Positions 1 through 8,501 of a stretch of DNA of 21,486 bases are shown here, piece after piece. The position numbers were made by a program, and so were the translations under genes. Source of the stretch: Bacteroidaceae bacterium (GTDB lineage Bacteria; Bacteroidota; Bacteroidia; Bacteroidales; Bacteroidaceae). Positions within the stretch are counted from its first letter, which is position 1. Each line of letters opens with the position of its first letter. The notes beneath the pieces are model-generated. The model worked only from the letters and a program-made list of their open reading frames with translations. It was not told the origin of the DNA and made no database searches. The stretch lies in contig CABIXF010000053.1 of assembly GCA_902362595.1 (NCBI GenBank), forward strand, positions 1 to 21,486, written 5' to 3'.

Positions 1-1322
1 CATTGCTGTCCGGAGAAATTTTACCACAGCGTAAGCTGTCTAGGACCGTTACCCTCCGGAACATTAGCAGTGAGGTCGGTTTGATTAAATATATCTTTGA
101 TGTCGCCTCTTTTGAAGAGGACTTGACCAATAGAGTTTGAAATGGAATGAAGACTTGGTTTCAACATATAATGTTTCTTCGCAATGATAAGCAGAAGATA
201 GTCACAGATGGCAATCCATATCTGTGTGAACACGGCATTCTTGGTAGTTCCATAGAATGTCTTTATGTGCAGATGCTGCTTTATCCATTTGAAGAACAAC
301 TCAATTTGCCATCTCTCCCTGTACAACTCGGCAATAGTCAATGCATCAAGCTTGAAGTTATTGGTGAGGAAACGGTAAACTGTATTTGTGCTGAAGTCTT
401 CATACACAACAAGTCTAAGAGAATCGGGATACTTCTTGGAGGTGAGTGGTCCTGTCAATTTGATTGTTTCATCAGAGAAAAGTCCGGCAGATTGGTCTGC
501 CTCTCTACTATCAAGAACTTCGTAAAGCATATTTTCTTTTGCTCTTGTTACAAAAAAGGCATTATTAAGATGAAAATGCCGGAACAAAGAGTCAAACTTG
601 ACATATCCTTTGTCCATAAGATAGTAAGAGTTGGTTTCTACAGGTATCTTATCCATAATTCGGGAATCGTGAACAGCTCCTTCTGTCAGATGGACAAATG
701 TCGGGATGGCCCCCCTAAGATCCATCAAGGTATGCATCTTGATTGCTCCTCTCTCATGATGAAACTTAGCCCATGGACAAAGCTTCAGACACAGTTCTAT
801 AGTGCTACTGTCAAAGGCATAGACCATTTCATCCAAGGCAAGTCTAAGTTTCTGTCCATTATATGCTTCCTTTGCTTGCTGTATCAGTAATTGTGCAAAG
901 TCCTGATAAATACGCCAATCCTTCTTTTCATTCGCTTCGGCCAAGGTGGATTTAGGCATTACCTTGATACCAGAACGGTAAAGGTCAGGAGAACAAAGGT
1001 TAAGTGTAGTCTCTATGTCTCTCAGCCCGGACCTGTCCGTGAACTGAGCAAAGCTCATTACCATGAACTGATCACGGCAAGTGAACTTGATGGCGTGCCT
1101 GTCACCCTTATAGCGGTTGACGCACTTCTTAAATTCGTATGTGTTTATAAGAGACATAACCTGTGCAAATATTGTTTTTCCTTTGTTCATAGTTTGCAAA
1201 ATTGGCTGTTTATACCTTCTTGCAAAACTATGATTTCTAATCGAAAAATTTTATTAGCTTGGTAACTAACTGATTATTAATTAATAATAGCTGTTTTGGC
1301 GAATTTTCTCCGGACAGCAATG
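1..1322 (-). mobile_element. IS4-family insertion sequence, complete, with 18-bp perfect terminal inverted repeats
   Basis: The first 18 bases (CATTGCTGTCCGGAGAAA) are repeated exactly in inverted orientation at 1305-1322. The element encloses one transposase gene that nearly fills it. A length of about 1.32 kb with an IS4-type transposase resembles Bacteroides elements such as IS1186 and IS942, but I cannot assign a name. It sits about 20 bp beyond the rteC terminator, so it disrupts no gene here. The left tip coincides with the first base of the window, so no target duplication can be checked and the edge may be an assembly break. Confidence 0.85.
21..1190 (-). CDS. IS4-family DDE transposase
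   Basis: This 389-residue enzyme cuts and joins the ends of the surrounding insertion sequence. The N-terminal ~65 residues are the DUF4372-like DNA-binding part found in many Bacteroidetes IS4 transposases. The DDE catalytic core is visible: an Asp in AFDSST (about D127), an Asp in YLMDKGY (about D193), and a Glu in YRERWQIELFFKWIK (about E297), which is the IS4 YREK signature. I chose the ATG at 1190; an in-frame TTG three codons upstream is less likely. The frame is open throughout and the stop lies 20 bp from the IS tip, so the gene looks intact and active. Confidence 0.9.
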   Translation of the reverse strand: MNKGKTIFAQVMSLINTYEFKKCVNRYKGDRHAIKFTCRDQFMVMSFAQFTDRSGLRDIETTLNLCSPDLYRSGIKVMPKSTLAEANEKKDWRIYQDFAQLLIQQAKEAYNGQKLRLALDEMVYAFDSSTIELCLKLCPWAKFHHERGAIKMHTLMDLRGAIPTFVHLTEGAVHDSRIMDKIPVETNSYYLMDKGYVKFDSLFRHFHLNNAFFVTRAKENMLYEVLDSREADQSAGLFSDETIKLTGPLTSKKYPDSLRLVVYEDFSTNTVYRFLTNNFKLDALTIAELYRERWQIELFFKWIKQHLHIKTFYGTTKNAVFTQIWIAICDYLLLIIAKKHYMLKPSLHSISNSIGQVLFKRGDIKDIFNQTDLTANVPEGNGPRQLTLW

Positions 1323-1340
1323 TAATATATAATTAAATGA

Positions 1341-1374
1341 AAATAAAAAGACAGGATACGAGTATTCCTGTCTT
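1341..1374 (-). terminator. Rho-independent terminator of rteC
   Basis: On the minus strand a stem AAGACAGGA / TCCTGTCTT, extended by a few inner pairs, is followed by CTTTTTATTTT. It begins 22 bp after the rteC stop codon. The insertion sequence lies just beyond it, so transcription of rteC should end before the IS. Confidence 0.8.
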
Positions 1375-1396
1375 CTCATATGTAATGGATATTTTT

Positions 1397-2050
1397 TTAT
1401 TTTCTCATCCGCTCCAACTCCTCATCACGCAACATTCTCTCGTTCAGTTTTTCCTGCATCCTGTCAATGAAATAGGTGCGGCTTTCGTTCTTCCGGCGTT
1501 TGATATCAGTGTAGAAGCGGTAGCAGTCTTTAGAATCAACCCCGAATATCTTATAGAGAAGTGGGGCGAGCTGTTTGAGCGGCATATTGCCGTTGTTGAT
1601 GCAGCCCATCACGTCTATGCCGTAGATAAGTTCCACGAGGTCGATGGCATTGCCCGTCCATTGAAGAAGGCTGGCGGTGGTTTCTGTTGCGTTGTTGGCG
1701 GATATTAGTGGTGGCACTTGGGGCGTGGCAAGGAATTTCTGCATCTTTCTTACGAAAGACAGAGCCTTGCTGACGTAGGCGGCAATCTCTCTTTTTTCTT
1801 CTGACAGATTACGTACGGGATGGTGCTGCAACTCGATTTCGATGTAGGCAAGCGCGATGACGGTAAGGTTCATGTCCATGCCGCCGTTGCACAGTTCGAT
1901 CACTTGGGTGGCGAAAGCCGTGTATGCCGTTTCCATATTGCAGTCGCCGGCTTCGTTTATCAGGCGGAAAAAGTCGGTTTCCGCCAGCAAGAAATAATTC
2001 ATGGTTCTGTCAATTTTGAAAATTACACTTTGTTTTCTGCGTGCGCACAT
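1397..2050 (-). CDS. rteC: RteC-family transcriptional activator of the excision operon
   Basis: RteC is the third regulator of CTnDOT-type elements. RteB activates its gene, and RteC then activates the xis2c operon by binding an inverted repeat upstream of it. The C-terminal half carries the family signature: WTG followed by DLVELIYGID, then a NNGN segment and a basic helical tail. The ATG at 2050 gives 217 residues, which is the length I recall for RteC. A second in-frame ATG at 2002 would give 201 residues starting MNYFLL, and an upstream TTG would give 222. It is placed after rteB and a small cargo gene, all on the same strand. A hairpin lies about 33 bp upstream of the start. The family assignment is firm; the exact start is not. 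Confidence 0.85.
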   Translation of the reverse strand: MCARRKQSVIFKIDRTMNYFLLAETDFFRLINEAGDCNMETAYTAFATQVIELCNGGMDMNLTVIALAYIEIELQHHPVRNLSEEKREIAAYVSKALSFVRKMQKFLATPQVPPLISANNATETTASLLQWTGNAIDLVELIYGIDVMGCINNGNMPLKQLAPLLYKIFGVDSKDCYRFYTDIKRRKNESRTYFIDRMQEKLNERMLRDEELERMRK

Positions 2051-2082
2051 GAATATAATTGGCAAAAAACGCGGCAGAAAAT

Positions 2083-2119
2083 AAAAAATCCAACACTCAA
2101 TTTTACAAAGTGCTGGATT
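2083..2119 (-). terminator. Hairpin with U-tract just upstream of rteC: terminator or promoter-overlapping operator
   Basis: On the minus strand an 11-bp stem (AATCCAGCACT / AGTGTTGGATT, one G-U pair) is followed by a T-rich run. It could end transcription coming from the RibD-like gene. It could also act on rteC itself, because its loop holds a TTTG and a weak -7-like TATTTTCT follows about 22 bp later, at 2076-2083. The sequence alone does not decide which. Confidence 0.55.
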
Positions 2120-2240
2120 TCAGAGGTATAAAATTCAGTATTTTTTCACAAGGACAAATTATCTCCGACTTAAATTGTTTGTAATCGGAACATTTATTCT
2201 ATTCCTGAAAATAGAAATGTATGCTTGCCGCACATTTTGG

Positions 2241-2663
2241 CTATCTTGCTTTTTTATCAAGGATATAGATAATGCGACATACACCGTTGGGATAGCTTTT
2301 CAAAGAGGAAAGCGTCCAGTGTTGCTCTGGCAGAGCCGACTTAAAAAAATGTCGTCCGCTTCCGGATATGAAAGGAACGGTGTATAGTATGATTTCATCC
2401 ACAGCGTGCATCCGCAGCAGTCCGTTTATATAGTCTGCCGTGTCCGGTGTGGCTTCCGCGAGGTAACGGATGTTTGTGCAGTCTTTTCTCCATTCGTGCA
2501 GCATTGAAATGGAATAGTCCGGTGTCACACGGTAAAAGGCTTTCTTCCTGATTTCATCAAGACCGCAACGGTCAAGGCACAAATCCTGATGTGCTTTATC
2601 ATATAACTCTGAAGAAAGACATCCGTCCATCGTCAGTACGGCGAGAATCTGAACTTTACCCAT
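2241..2663 (-). CDS. Small RibD C-terminal / dihydrofolate-reductase-like protein
   Basis: The 140-residue product resembles the RibD C-terminal/DHFR fold family of NADPH-dependent reductases. The N terminus (VQILAVLTMDGCLSS) matches the first strand and loop of that fold, and VDEIILYTVPFISGSGRHFF near residues 90-110 matches its late strand and loop. It is shorter than the usual 170-180 residues, so activity and substrate are unknown. It could be a pteridine or riboflavin-type reductase, or a DHFR-related drug-tolerance gene. The ATG is preceded by AAAGGAAACGATT. The gene lies between rteB and rteC on the same strand and appears to have its own promoter and a long structured leader ending in a terminator hairpin. 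Confidence 0.65.
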   Translation of the reverse strand: MGKVQILAVLTMDGCLSSELYDKAHQDLCLDRCGLDEIRKKAFYRVTPDYSISMLHEWRKDCTNIRYLAEATPDTADYINGLLRMHAVDEIILYTVPFISGSGRHFFKSALPEQHWTLSSLKSYPNGVCRIIYILDKKAR

Positions 2664-2690
2664 AATCGTTTCCTTTCGTTAGGCAAGGGT

Positions 2691-2717
2691 AAAAAAGTAG
2701 CGTGCAATTCACACTAC
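2691..2717 (-). terminator. Rho-independent terminator in the leader of the RibD-like gene
   Basis: On the minus strand GTAGTGTG-AATTG-CACGCTAC forms an 8-bp stem with one G-U pair, followed by six T. It lies only 27 bases before the ATG at 2663. It may simply end the tetQ-rteA-rteB transcript. However, the descending arm can also pair with bases 2758-2771, which gives an attenuator-like choice described in the findings. Confidence 0.75.
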
Positions 2718-2718
2718 C

Positions 2719-2839
2719 TTCAAGCGATGGCTCTGGTAAAGCCTTTACGGAGAGTACGTGAATGCACGCTATGCGTAAGCATAGCATAAGCATCACGCAA
2801 TCGTCTCCGTAGTTCCAATTTACCAGATTTTCGCTTGAA
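2719..2839 (-). promoter_or_regulatory. Large nested imperfect hairpin in the leader of the RibD-like gene
   Basis: Five pairs of complementary arms are nested in order: TTCAAGCGA 2719-2727 with 2831-2839; CTGGTAAA 2733-2740 with 2819-2826; TACGGAGA 2746-2753 with 2804-2811; CGTGaATGC 2757-2765 with 2790-2797; and CTATGC 2769-2774 with 2779-2784. The unpaired spacers differ in length on the two sides, so the fold looks like a structured RNA rather than a simple palindrome. No family is recognised. It lies between a likely promoter at 2913-2920 and the terminator at 2691-2717. Confidence 0.65.
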
Positions 2840-2912
2840 ACGCCTTGCGGTCTTATCCTATATGTTGGCGGCGAAAAGCTCCTGCCAATCGCCGTTTTTC
2901 TCAAATGTTATG

Positions 2913-2920
2913 CAAAGATA
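2913..2920 (-). promoter_or_regulatory. Bacteroidetes -7 element (TATCTTTG) upstream of the structured leader
   Basis: TATCTTTG matches TAnnTTTG exactly and is followed by CA, as is common in Bacteroides promoters. It lies about 23 bp past the rteB stop. No good -33 TTTG is seen at the usual spacing. Transcription would start near 2906 and give a leader of about 240 nt before the RibD-like gene. Confidence 0.5.
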
Positions 2921-2942
2921 GCCAAATTCAGTGAATTACGGG

Positions 2943-4265
2943 CTATGATTGCTTGAATTTATATTTAAGTCCATACTCTTCAAGTTTGCTGTATAGTGTT
3001 GTCCTGCCTATGCCGAGCAGTTCTGCGGCGACACTCCGGTTGCCGTTTGCCTGTTTCAACGCACGCAATATCCGCTCCTTATCCTCCGCGTCATTGCGCA
3101 AGGCGAAGCTGACAGTAGAGGTCGGTTTCGTCACGGCAAGTTCCAGATGCTCTTTCATGACAACACCTTCCTGCGCCTGCAATACAGCACCCATAACTTT
3201 CTGCCGAAGTTCCCGCACGTTGCCCGGCCATGCGTGTGTCAGCAACGCTTTACGTGCTTCGGAACTGAACCCGCTCACGCTACACTCCAGCTCTCTGTTT
3301 GCCATATCACGGAAGAACTCTGCCAGCGGCATAATGTCTTCTTGACAGTCACGCAACGGAGGAACGGTTATCCCGAAGTCGTGCAGGCGGTACAGAAGAT
3401 CCTGCCGAAAACGCTTTTCATTCACCGATACCTCCAAATCTTCATTGGTAGCAGCGATGATGCGGACATTGAAATTCCGGTCTGCCTTGTCTCCGACCGG
3501 GCGATACCGCCTCTCCTGTATGGCACGGAGCAACATCTGTTGGGTTTCCAACGCGAGGTTTCCTACCTCGTCCAGAAACAACGTGCCGCCTTCCGCCTCA
3601 TGGAAATATCCTTTCTTGGCATTGTCCGCACCTGTAAATGCACCTTTGACGTGTCCGAAGAAAGCCGACGGTGCAAGCTCTTTGGAGAGTGAACCGCAGT
3701 CCACCGCCACAAATGGCTTGCCTGCACGTTTGCTCTTGTCATGCAACAGGTGGGCAATATGCTCCTTGCCCGTGCCGTTCTCACCAAATATCATCACGCT
3801 CATATCGGTGGCGGCTACCAGCCTTATGCGGTGCATGATTTTCTGAAAGGCGGAACCTTCACGGGCGAATATAGGCATACGGCGTTGTCCTGCCTGACGT
3901 TCTTTCAGTATGGAACGGATCAGGGGGACAAGTTTATCCTCCACAAGCTGTTTGGGAATATAGTCTATCGAGCCGAGTTTCATGCTTTCCACGGCGGTAT
4001 TAACTTCGGCGTAGTCGGTCATAATGATGAAGGGCTGCATCTTTCCCTCCTTTCGCATCCAGCACAAAAGGTCTATGCCACTGCCGTCAGGCAGACGCAG
4101 GTCGGCAACCACGATATCATTATCTGTTGCCTGTTGCAGATGTTTCTTCGCGGTTGAGAGGTGGTAAGCCTTCATATTGCGGTAGCCCTCCCGTGACAGC
4201 ATATTGCAGACATATTCGCAATACACGATGTTGTCTTCCACCACAATTATTTTTGTCTTATTCAT
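2943..4265 (-). CDS. rteB: RteB, NtrC-type response regulator
   Basis: RteB is the response regulator paired with RteA. When activated it turns on rteC. The 440 residues contain a receiver domain (phosphoacceptor D55 in VVADLRLPDG, conserved K105), an AAA+ sigma-54 activator domain with Walker A GENGTGKE (161-168), the sigma-54 contact loop GAFTGA (208-213) and Walker B GGTLFLDEVG (226-235), and a C-terminal Fis-type helix-turn-helix (about 405-430, NRSVAAELLGIGRTTLYSKL). The ATG overlaps the end of rteA by 8 bases (ATGAATAA), so the two are translationally coupled. All key residues are present and the frame is intact. Confidence 0.95.
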   Translation of the reverse strand: MNKTKIIVVEDNIVYCEYVCNMLSREGYRNMKAYHLSTAKKHLQQATDNDIVVADLRLPDGSGIDLLCWMRKEGKMQPFIIMTDYAEVNTAVESMKLGSIDYIPKQLVEDKLVPLIRSILKERQAGQRRMPIFAREGSAFQKIMHRIRLVAATDMSVMIFGENGTGKEHIAHLLHDKSKRAGKPFVAVDCGSLSKELAPSAFFGHVKGAFTGADNAKKGYFHEAEGGTLFLDEVGNLALETQQMLLRAIQERRYRPVGDKADRNFNVRIIAATNEDLEVSVNEKRFRQDLLYRLHDFGITVPPLRDCQEDIMPLAEFFRDMANRELECSVSGFSSEARKALLTHAWPGNVRELRQKVMGAVLQAQEGVVMKEHLELAVTKPTSTVSFALRNDAEDKERILRALKQANGNRSVAAELLGIGRTTLYSKLEEYGLKYKFKQS

Positions 4266-6576
4266 CTTCGTATTTTCTCCTTTCCTCTTCTGCCAACCGT
4301 ATTATTTCCACTCCCTTATCCAGCACGGCAGTCACGGCATGGCTTAACGCTTCACCATCCGGGAGAGCATCGCCACGAAGCAATCCGTAAAGTACATTCA
4401 GCGGTTGGTCGGCACGGAGCACCTCCCACGAACTGCGCAGGTGGTGGATCAGGGAATCCAGCTTTTGCAGGTCTTTTTCTTTTGCTGCATCCCGTACCGC
4501 CTGCATTTCCTTTTCTGTTTCAGTTATCAACTTTTCCAGCATGACGGCTTCATTGCCATAGGACAATAAGGCGGAAAAGTCCGGTTTCCCGTCCGGTGTC
4601 GCTTTTATGGCACACCTGTCGGAAACCTCCATCAGTTCCGATATGGAGAACGGTTTGAACAGGCATCCGGCAAAGCCTTTTGCCAATAGTTCCCCTTTGT
4701 TACAACTGCCCGAAGCGGTTGCCACAACCACCGGGATTGTTGGTGAATTGCCCACGTTGGACGAACGCAACAGTTCCAGCAATTCGAAACCGTTTATATC
4801 GGGCATATTCAAGTCTGTCAGCAACAGGCTGTATTCTTTCTGGCGTATCATTTCCATCAGTGCCGCAGCATCGGTGCAAGTGTCGCAGTGTATTCCTTCT
4901 TGGGAATACATCTCTTTCAGCATCAGAAGTAATACCTCATCATTGTCAATGGCGACAACATCATGGAATTTATTGTTATGATAAACAGGTGTATTGCTTG
5001 TATATCCAAGCTGTTCTTCAGCTTCCTGCATAGAAATTTCAACTGTGAAACGACTGCCTTTCCCTTTCTTGCTGTCTAAACGGATTGTTCCGCCAAGCAT
5101 CGACACAATATTACGCATTATGGCAAGCCCAAGCCCGAAACCCTCCTTTGCGGCGGCATTTGATAGACGTTCAAACGCACCGAACGCTTGTTTCTGTTCC
5201 TCTTCTGTCATGCCTGTACCTGTATCTTCAACGACCAGTGTCAGAACTCCATTATCATATTCAGTAATCAAAGAAACACCGCCTTCTTCTGTGAACTTGA
5301 CAGCGTTTGACAGCAGGTTATTCCCGATTTGTATTATTCGCTCTTTGTCGGTCAATACAATGGCATCGTGTCCAGTCTTCACGGACAAGGACAGCCCTTT
5401 GTTCACGGCAACAGGCATGAACTCCGTTTCAAGTGTGTGCGTGATTGCTGAAATCCGGCAGGGTGACAGACGGGGCTGTTCCTTGCCGTTGTCCAGGCGG
5501 AAGAAGTCAAGCAAAGTGTTAAGCATATCCCGCATACGGTCGGAGGATTGCAGTATGTTTTGGATATACTGCCCGGACTTATCCTCACACTGTTCTTTCC
5601 GTATCAGTCCGGCATAGCCTGTTATTGCTGTCAGCGGTGTGCGCAGTTCATGGGTGATAGTATGTACCGCCTTCTTCCTTGACGTTATCAGTGCCTCGTT
5701 CCGTTGTACGGATTGTTCCAGTTGCCTTATCAAATCAGTTGTCTTGTGCTTGTATTGTTTAATGCTTTTTGCATCACGATGTATGATGATGTAGGAAATT
5801 AACAACAATAGAAGAACGAATCCCATTAAACCGCCTACTTGCATAAATGACTTTTCACGCATGGCAACTATTTCGTTTTCCCGGCTTTGCAGTTCGGTTT
5901 GTACCTTTTCTTCTATTTGGCAAATCAATTCTTGCAGTTGTCTGTTAAGTTCTGCATTACGAGCTGCAAGGCTGTCGGCTTGTTCCGACAATTGGCGATC
6001 CTGCACTTTCTGTTCGCTGATTACGTTTCTATTGACCGAATGAAGGATAGTGGTTGATACTGCTGGAGTTACTTCCTTTTTTTTGCCGAATATGCCTAAG
6101 AAACCTTTTCGTTTTGGCTTTTTGGACTGTTCCTGCACACTTTTCTGTACAATAACCGGAATTTGATTGGCTATCTTCTTGTTAATAGATTGTTGTTCAT
6201 CCATTAACCGGACTATCTGGAACATCTGTCGTTCCTTATCCTCTAAAAGACTGCGCACACTATCGATGCGCTCTGCTGGATAGGTGGCCTTGAAACGGCA
6301 GAGCATACTGTCCATTGCCATACGCCGTGCATGGTAATGCTCGATATCTTTATCGTTCCATTCCAGTATTGTTTCACCCAATAGAGAAAATTTTATCATT
6401 TGAATATTGATATTGTTTATTTCTTTTCGGAGCTCGTCTATTTTTTTATTGCCAAGTTCTAATGCTTCTATCTCCTGCCATTCATAGAGGCTATTATATG
6501 CCATACATCCGATAAGAATGGAGATAAGTATATATCCCAACCGTATTGCCTTATAGAAATTTCCTGACCGCTCCAT
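4258..6576 (-). CDS. rteA: RteA, membrane hybrid histidine kinase
   Basis: RteA is the sensor of the RteA-RteB pair that links tetracycline exposure to transfer functions; its ligand is unknown. The 772 residues show a transmembrane segment (about 12-30), a ~215-residue extracytoplasmic part rich in coiled coil, a second membrane segment (about 248-266), a HisKA domain with phosphoacceptor H309 in THELRTPLTAITG, an HATPase domain (NNLLSNAVKF 419-428, DTGTGM 451-456, GFGLGLAIM 479-487), a receiver domain (D588, K641) and a C-terminal histidine phosphotransfer-like segment with HHLRSSWEVL (H711/H712). The start codon overlaps the tetQ stop in TAATG, so it is in the tetQ operon. Confidence 0.95.
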   Translation of the reverse strand: MERSGNFYKAIRLGYILISILIGCMAYNSLYEWQEIEALELGNKKIDELRKEINNINIQMIKFSLLGETILEWNDKDIEHYHARRMAMDSMLCRFKATYPAERIDSVRSLLEDKERQMFQIVRLMDEQQSINKKIANQIPVIVQKSVQEQSKKPKRKGFLGIFGKKKEVTPAVSTTILHSVNRNVISEQKVQDRQLSEQADSLAARNAELNRQLQELICQIEEKVQTELQSRENEIVAMREKSFMQVGGLMGFVLLLLLISYIIIHRDAKSIKQYKHKTTDLIRQLEQSVQRNEALITSRKKAVHTITHELRTPLTAITGYAGLIRKEQCEDKSGQYIQNILQSSDRMRDMLNTLLDFFRLDNGKEQPRLSPCRISAITHTLETEFMPVAVNKGLSLSVKTGHDAIVLTDKERIIQIGNNLLSNAVKFTEEGGVSLITEYDNGVLTLVVEDTGTGMTEEEQKQAFGAFERLSNAAAKEGFGLGLAIMRNIVSMLGGTIRLDSKKGKGSRFTVEISMQEAEEQLGYTSNTPVYHNNKFHDVVAIDNDEVLLLMLKEMYSQEGIHCDTCTDAAALMEMIRQKEYSLLLTDLNMPDINGFELLELLRSSNVGNSPTIPVVVATASGSCNKGELLAKGFAGCLFKPFSISELMEVSDRCAIKATPDGKPDFSALLSYGNEAVMLEKLITETEKEMQAVRDAAKEKDLQKLDSLIHHLRSSWEVLRADQPLNVLYGLLRGDALPDGEALSHAVTAVLDKGVEIIRLAEEERRKYEDE

Positions 6577-8501
6577 TATTTTAATGACATTGATTTTTGG
6601 AACATGAATAAAAGTTTATCTTTTTCGTTCATGCGGATATTATCAGAATAACCGTCTTTTGTTATTTGATACCCACATGGCTTAACCATAAAAATGCCTA
6701 AGCCCTTAGTGTACGAACTTACTTCTGAGGCATAGTCTTTACTTGTATTTAATGGAACTTTCCCTTTAATATGACACCACTCATTATTACAACTGATGTC
6801 TTCAATCTCAGACATCAGTTTTTGCAAATCTGTAATAGCTTTGGAACTCGCTACTTGGGGTATCTGCAACTCAAAACAGAGCATCGGTTCGAGAATGTCC
6901 ACACCTGACTGTTGCAAAGCCAGCCTGAAGACATAAGGGGTCAGCTGTCTGAAATCAGCAGGTGTACTTACCGGGCTATAATACTCGGCTTGAGTAAAAG
7001 TTACTTTCAGATCTGTCACTTCCCATCCATGTAAACCAGATTGGCAAGACATACGAATCCCTTCAAAAACGGCATTTTGAAAAGAATGGTTCAGATAACC
7101 ATAGGAGATGTCACTTTCGATTTGCAACCCTGCCCCTAACGGTAAGGGTTCAAGAGTCAGCCCTATTGTGGCCCAGTAAGGGTTGGGTGGTACTTCGATC
7201 TGAATAATCTTATTGACCTTTTTTATAGGTCGTTCTTTGTAGATAGTCTTGATCTCATCAAAATGGACCTTTACGGAAAATCGTTCTTCCAGCAATGTCT
7301 GTATGATTTCCTTTTGGGTCAAACCATATAACGAGATTTCCAATTCATCACTATATGAGTTTATGGAAAAGGACAAAGACGGGTCTTCAATCCACAATGT
7401 ATTCAGAGCGGATATCACCTTGCTTCTCTCTTCGGGCTTATTTGGCCGGACGGAGGATTTGAGAGCGGGATGCTGATGAGATAATCCTTGAATCAAACAA
7501 GGTTTAGCACCTAAATAATCTCCGATTCGAAAATCTTCTATATCTTCTACAATCGCGATATCATTGGCACCCACTTCATCAACATTTATCTCTCTGCCCT
7601 GATAAATAGTCTTTAGATTTTTAATCTTGATGAATTTTTCCGAATCGTTGATTCTTACAACGTCTCGAAGTCTCAGACTTCCGTCAATTATTTTAAGAAA
7701 ACTTCTTTTATGCCCTTTGGGGTCATGCTCTATCTTATAGAGATAAGCTGAAAGTCTGTTTGAGACTGATGCCGGAGGAAGTATAAAAGAAGAAATGGCG
7801 TCCAACAACTCATTGATACCGATATTGAACATTGCTGATCCATGTAGCACCGGATAGACTTTGGCTTTTGCCACAAGAGCGATTATCGTATTCCAATAAT
7901 CAGCCGGTGAAATTTCGCTATCCGCCAAATATCGTTCTAATATATCGTCGTCATGGTTGCATACAAATTCTTTGTATTCTTCCTTTATATATGTTTGGGA
8001 GCAAACCGGATAAACCGATCCATCGACAACAGTTTGCATAAACAGGACATCTTGCGACAGATTTGTTTTTATATCCATATACAAACGCTCCAAATTCACA
8101 CCGGCACGGTCAATCTTATTGATAAATATAATTGTCGGGATTTGCAGCTTTTGTAAAGTACTGAACAGCAACTTTGTCTGCGCTTGTATGCCTTCCTTTG
8201 CGGATAAGATGAGGACTGCTCCATCAAGCATTTTGAATGTCCGCTCCACTTCCGCAATAAAATCCATGTGTCCCGGAGTGTCAATGATATTGCATTTCAC
8301 TCCATTCCAGATAATAGATGTCGTAGAAGCCCGGACAGTAATTCCTCTACGTTTCTCTATATCCATAGAGTCCGTTATGGTGTCACCATTATCCACACGG
8401 CCGCACTTTTCCGTTGCTCCACTGGCAAACAGCAGATTCTCGGTTACGGAAGTTTTTCCTGCATCAATGTGAGCAAGAATTCCTAAATTTATAATATTCA
8501 T
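6576..8501 (-). CDS. tetQ: Tet(Q) tetracycline resistance ribosomal protection protein
   Basis: Tet(Q) is an EF-G-like GTPase that removes tetracycline from the ribosome and gives resistance. The GTPase motifs are all visible: AHIDAGKTS (G1, near residue 10), RGIT (G2), DTPGH (G3) and NKID (G4). The C terminus is complete. The ATG at 8501 gives the commonly cited 641-residue form. An in-frame GTG at 8549, with GAGGAGG nine bases before it, would give 657 residues, a length also seen in records. It is the first gene of tetQ-rteA-rteB and is preceded by a leader with long-range pairing. Its base composition is visibly more AT-rich than the excision and helicase genes, which fits acquisition as cargo. 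Confidence 0.97.

Noticed and set aside
147..1265. Plus-strand open frames across the insertion sequence
   Set aside because: They lie opposite the transposase gene and show no domain; they are shadows of its codons.
2719..2839. Nested hairpin as an integron attC site
   Set aside because: The outer arms do not match the RYYYAAC/GTTRRRY boxes, there is no integrase, and the structure lies upstream of the cargo gene rather than downstream.
2656..2904. 82-codon open frame spanning the leader of the RibD-like gene
   Set aside because: It begins at a TTG and runs through the nested hairpin and terminator into the next start codon. RNA structure explains the conserved-looking sequence better; the inner ATGs are treated as possible leader ORFs only.
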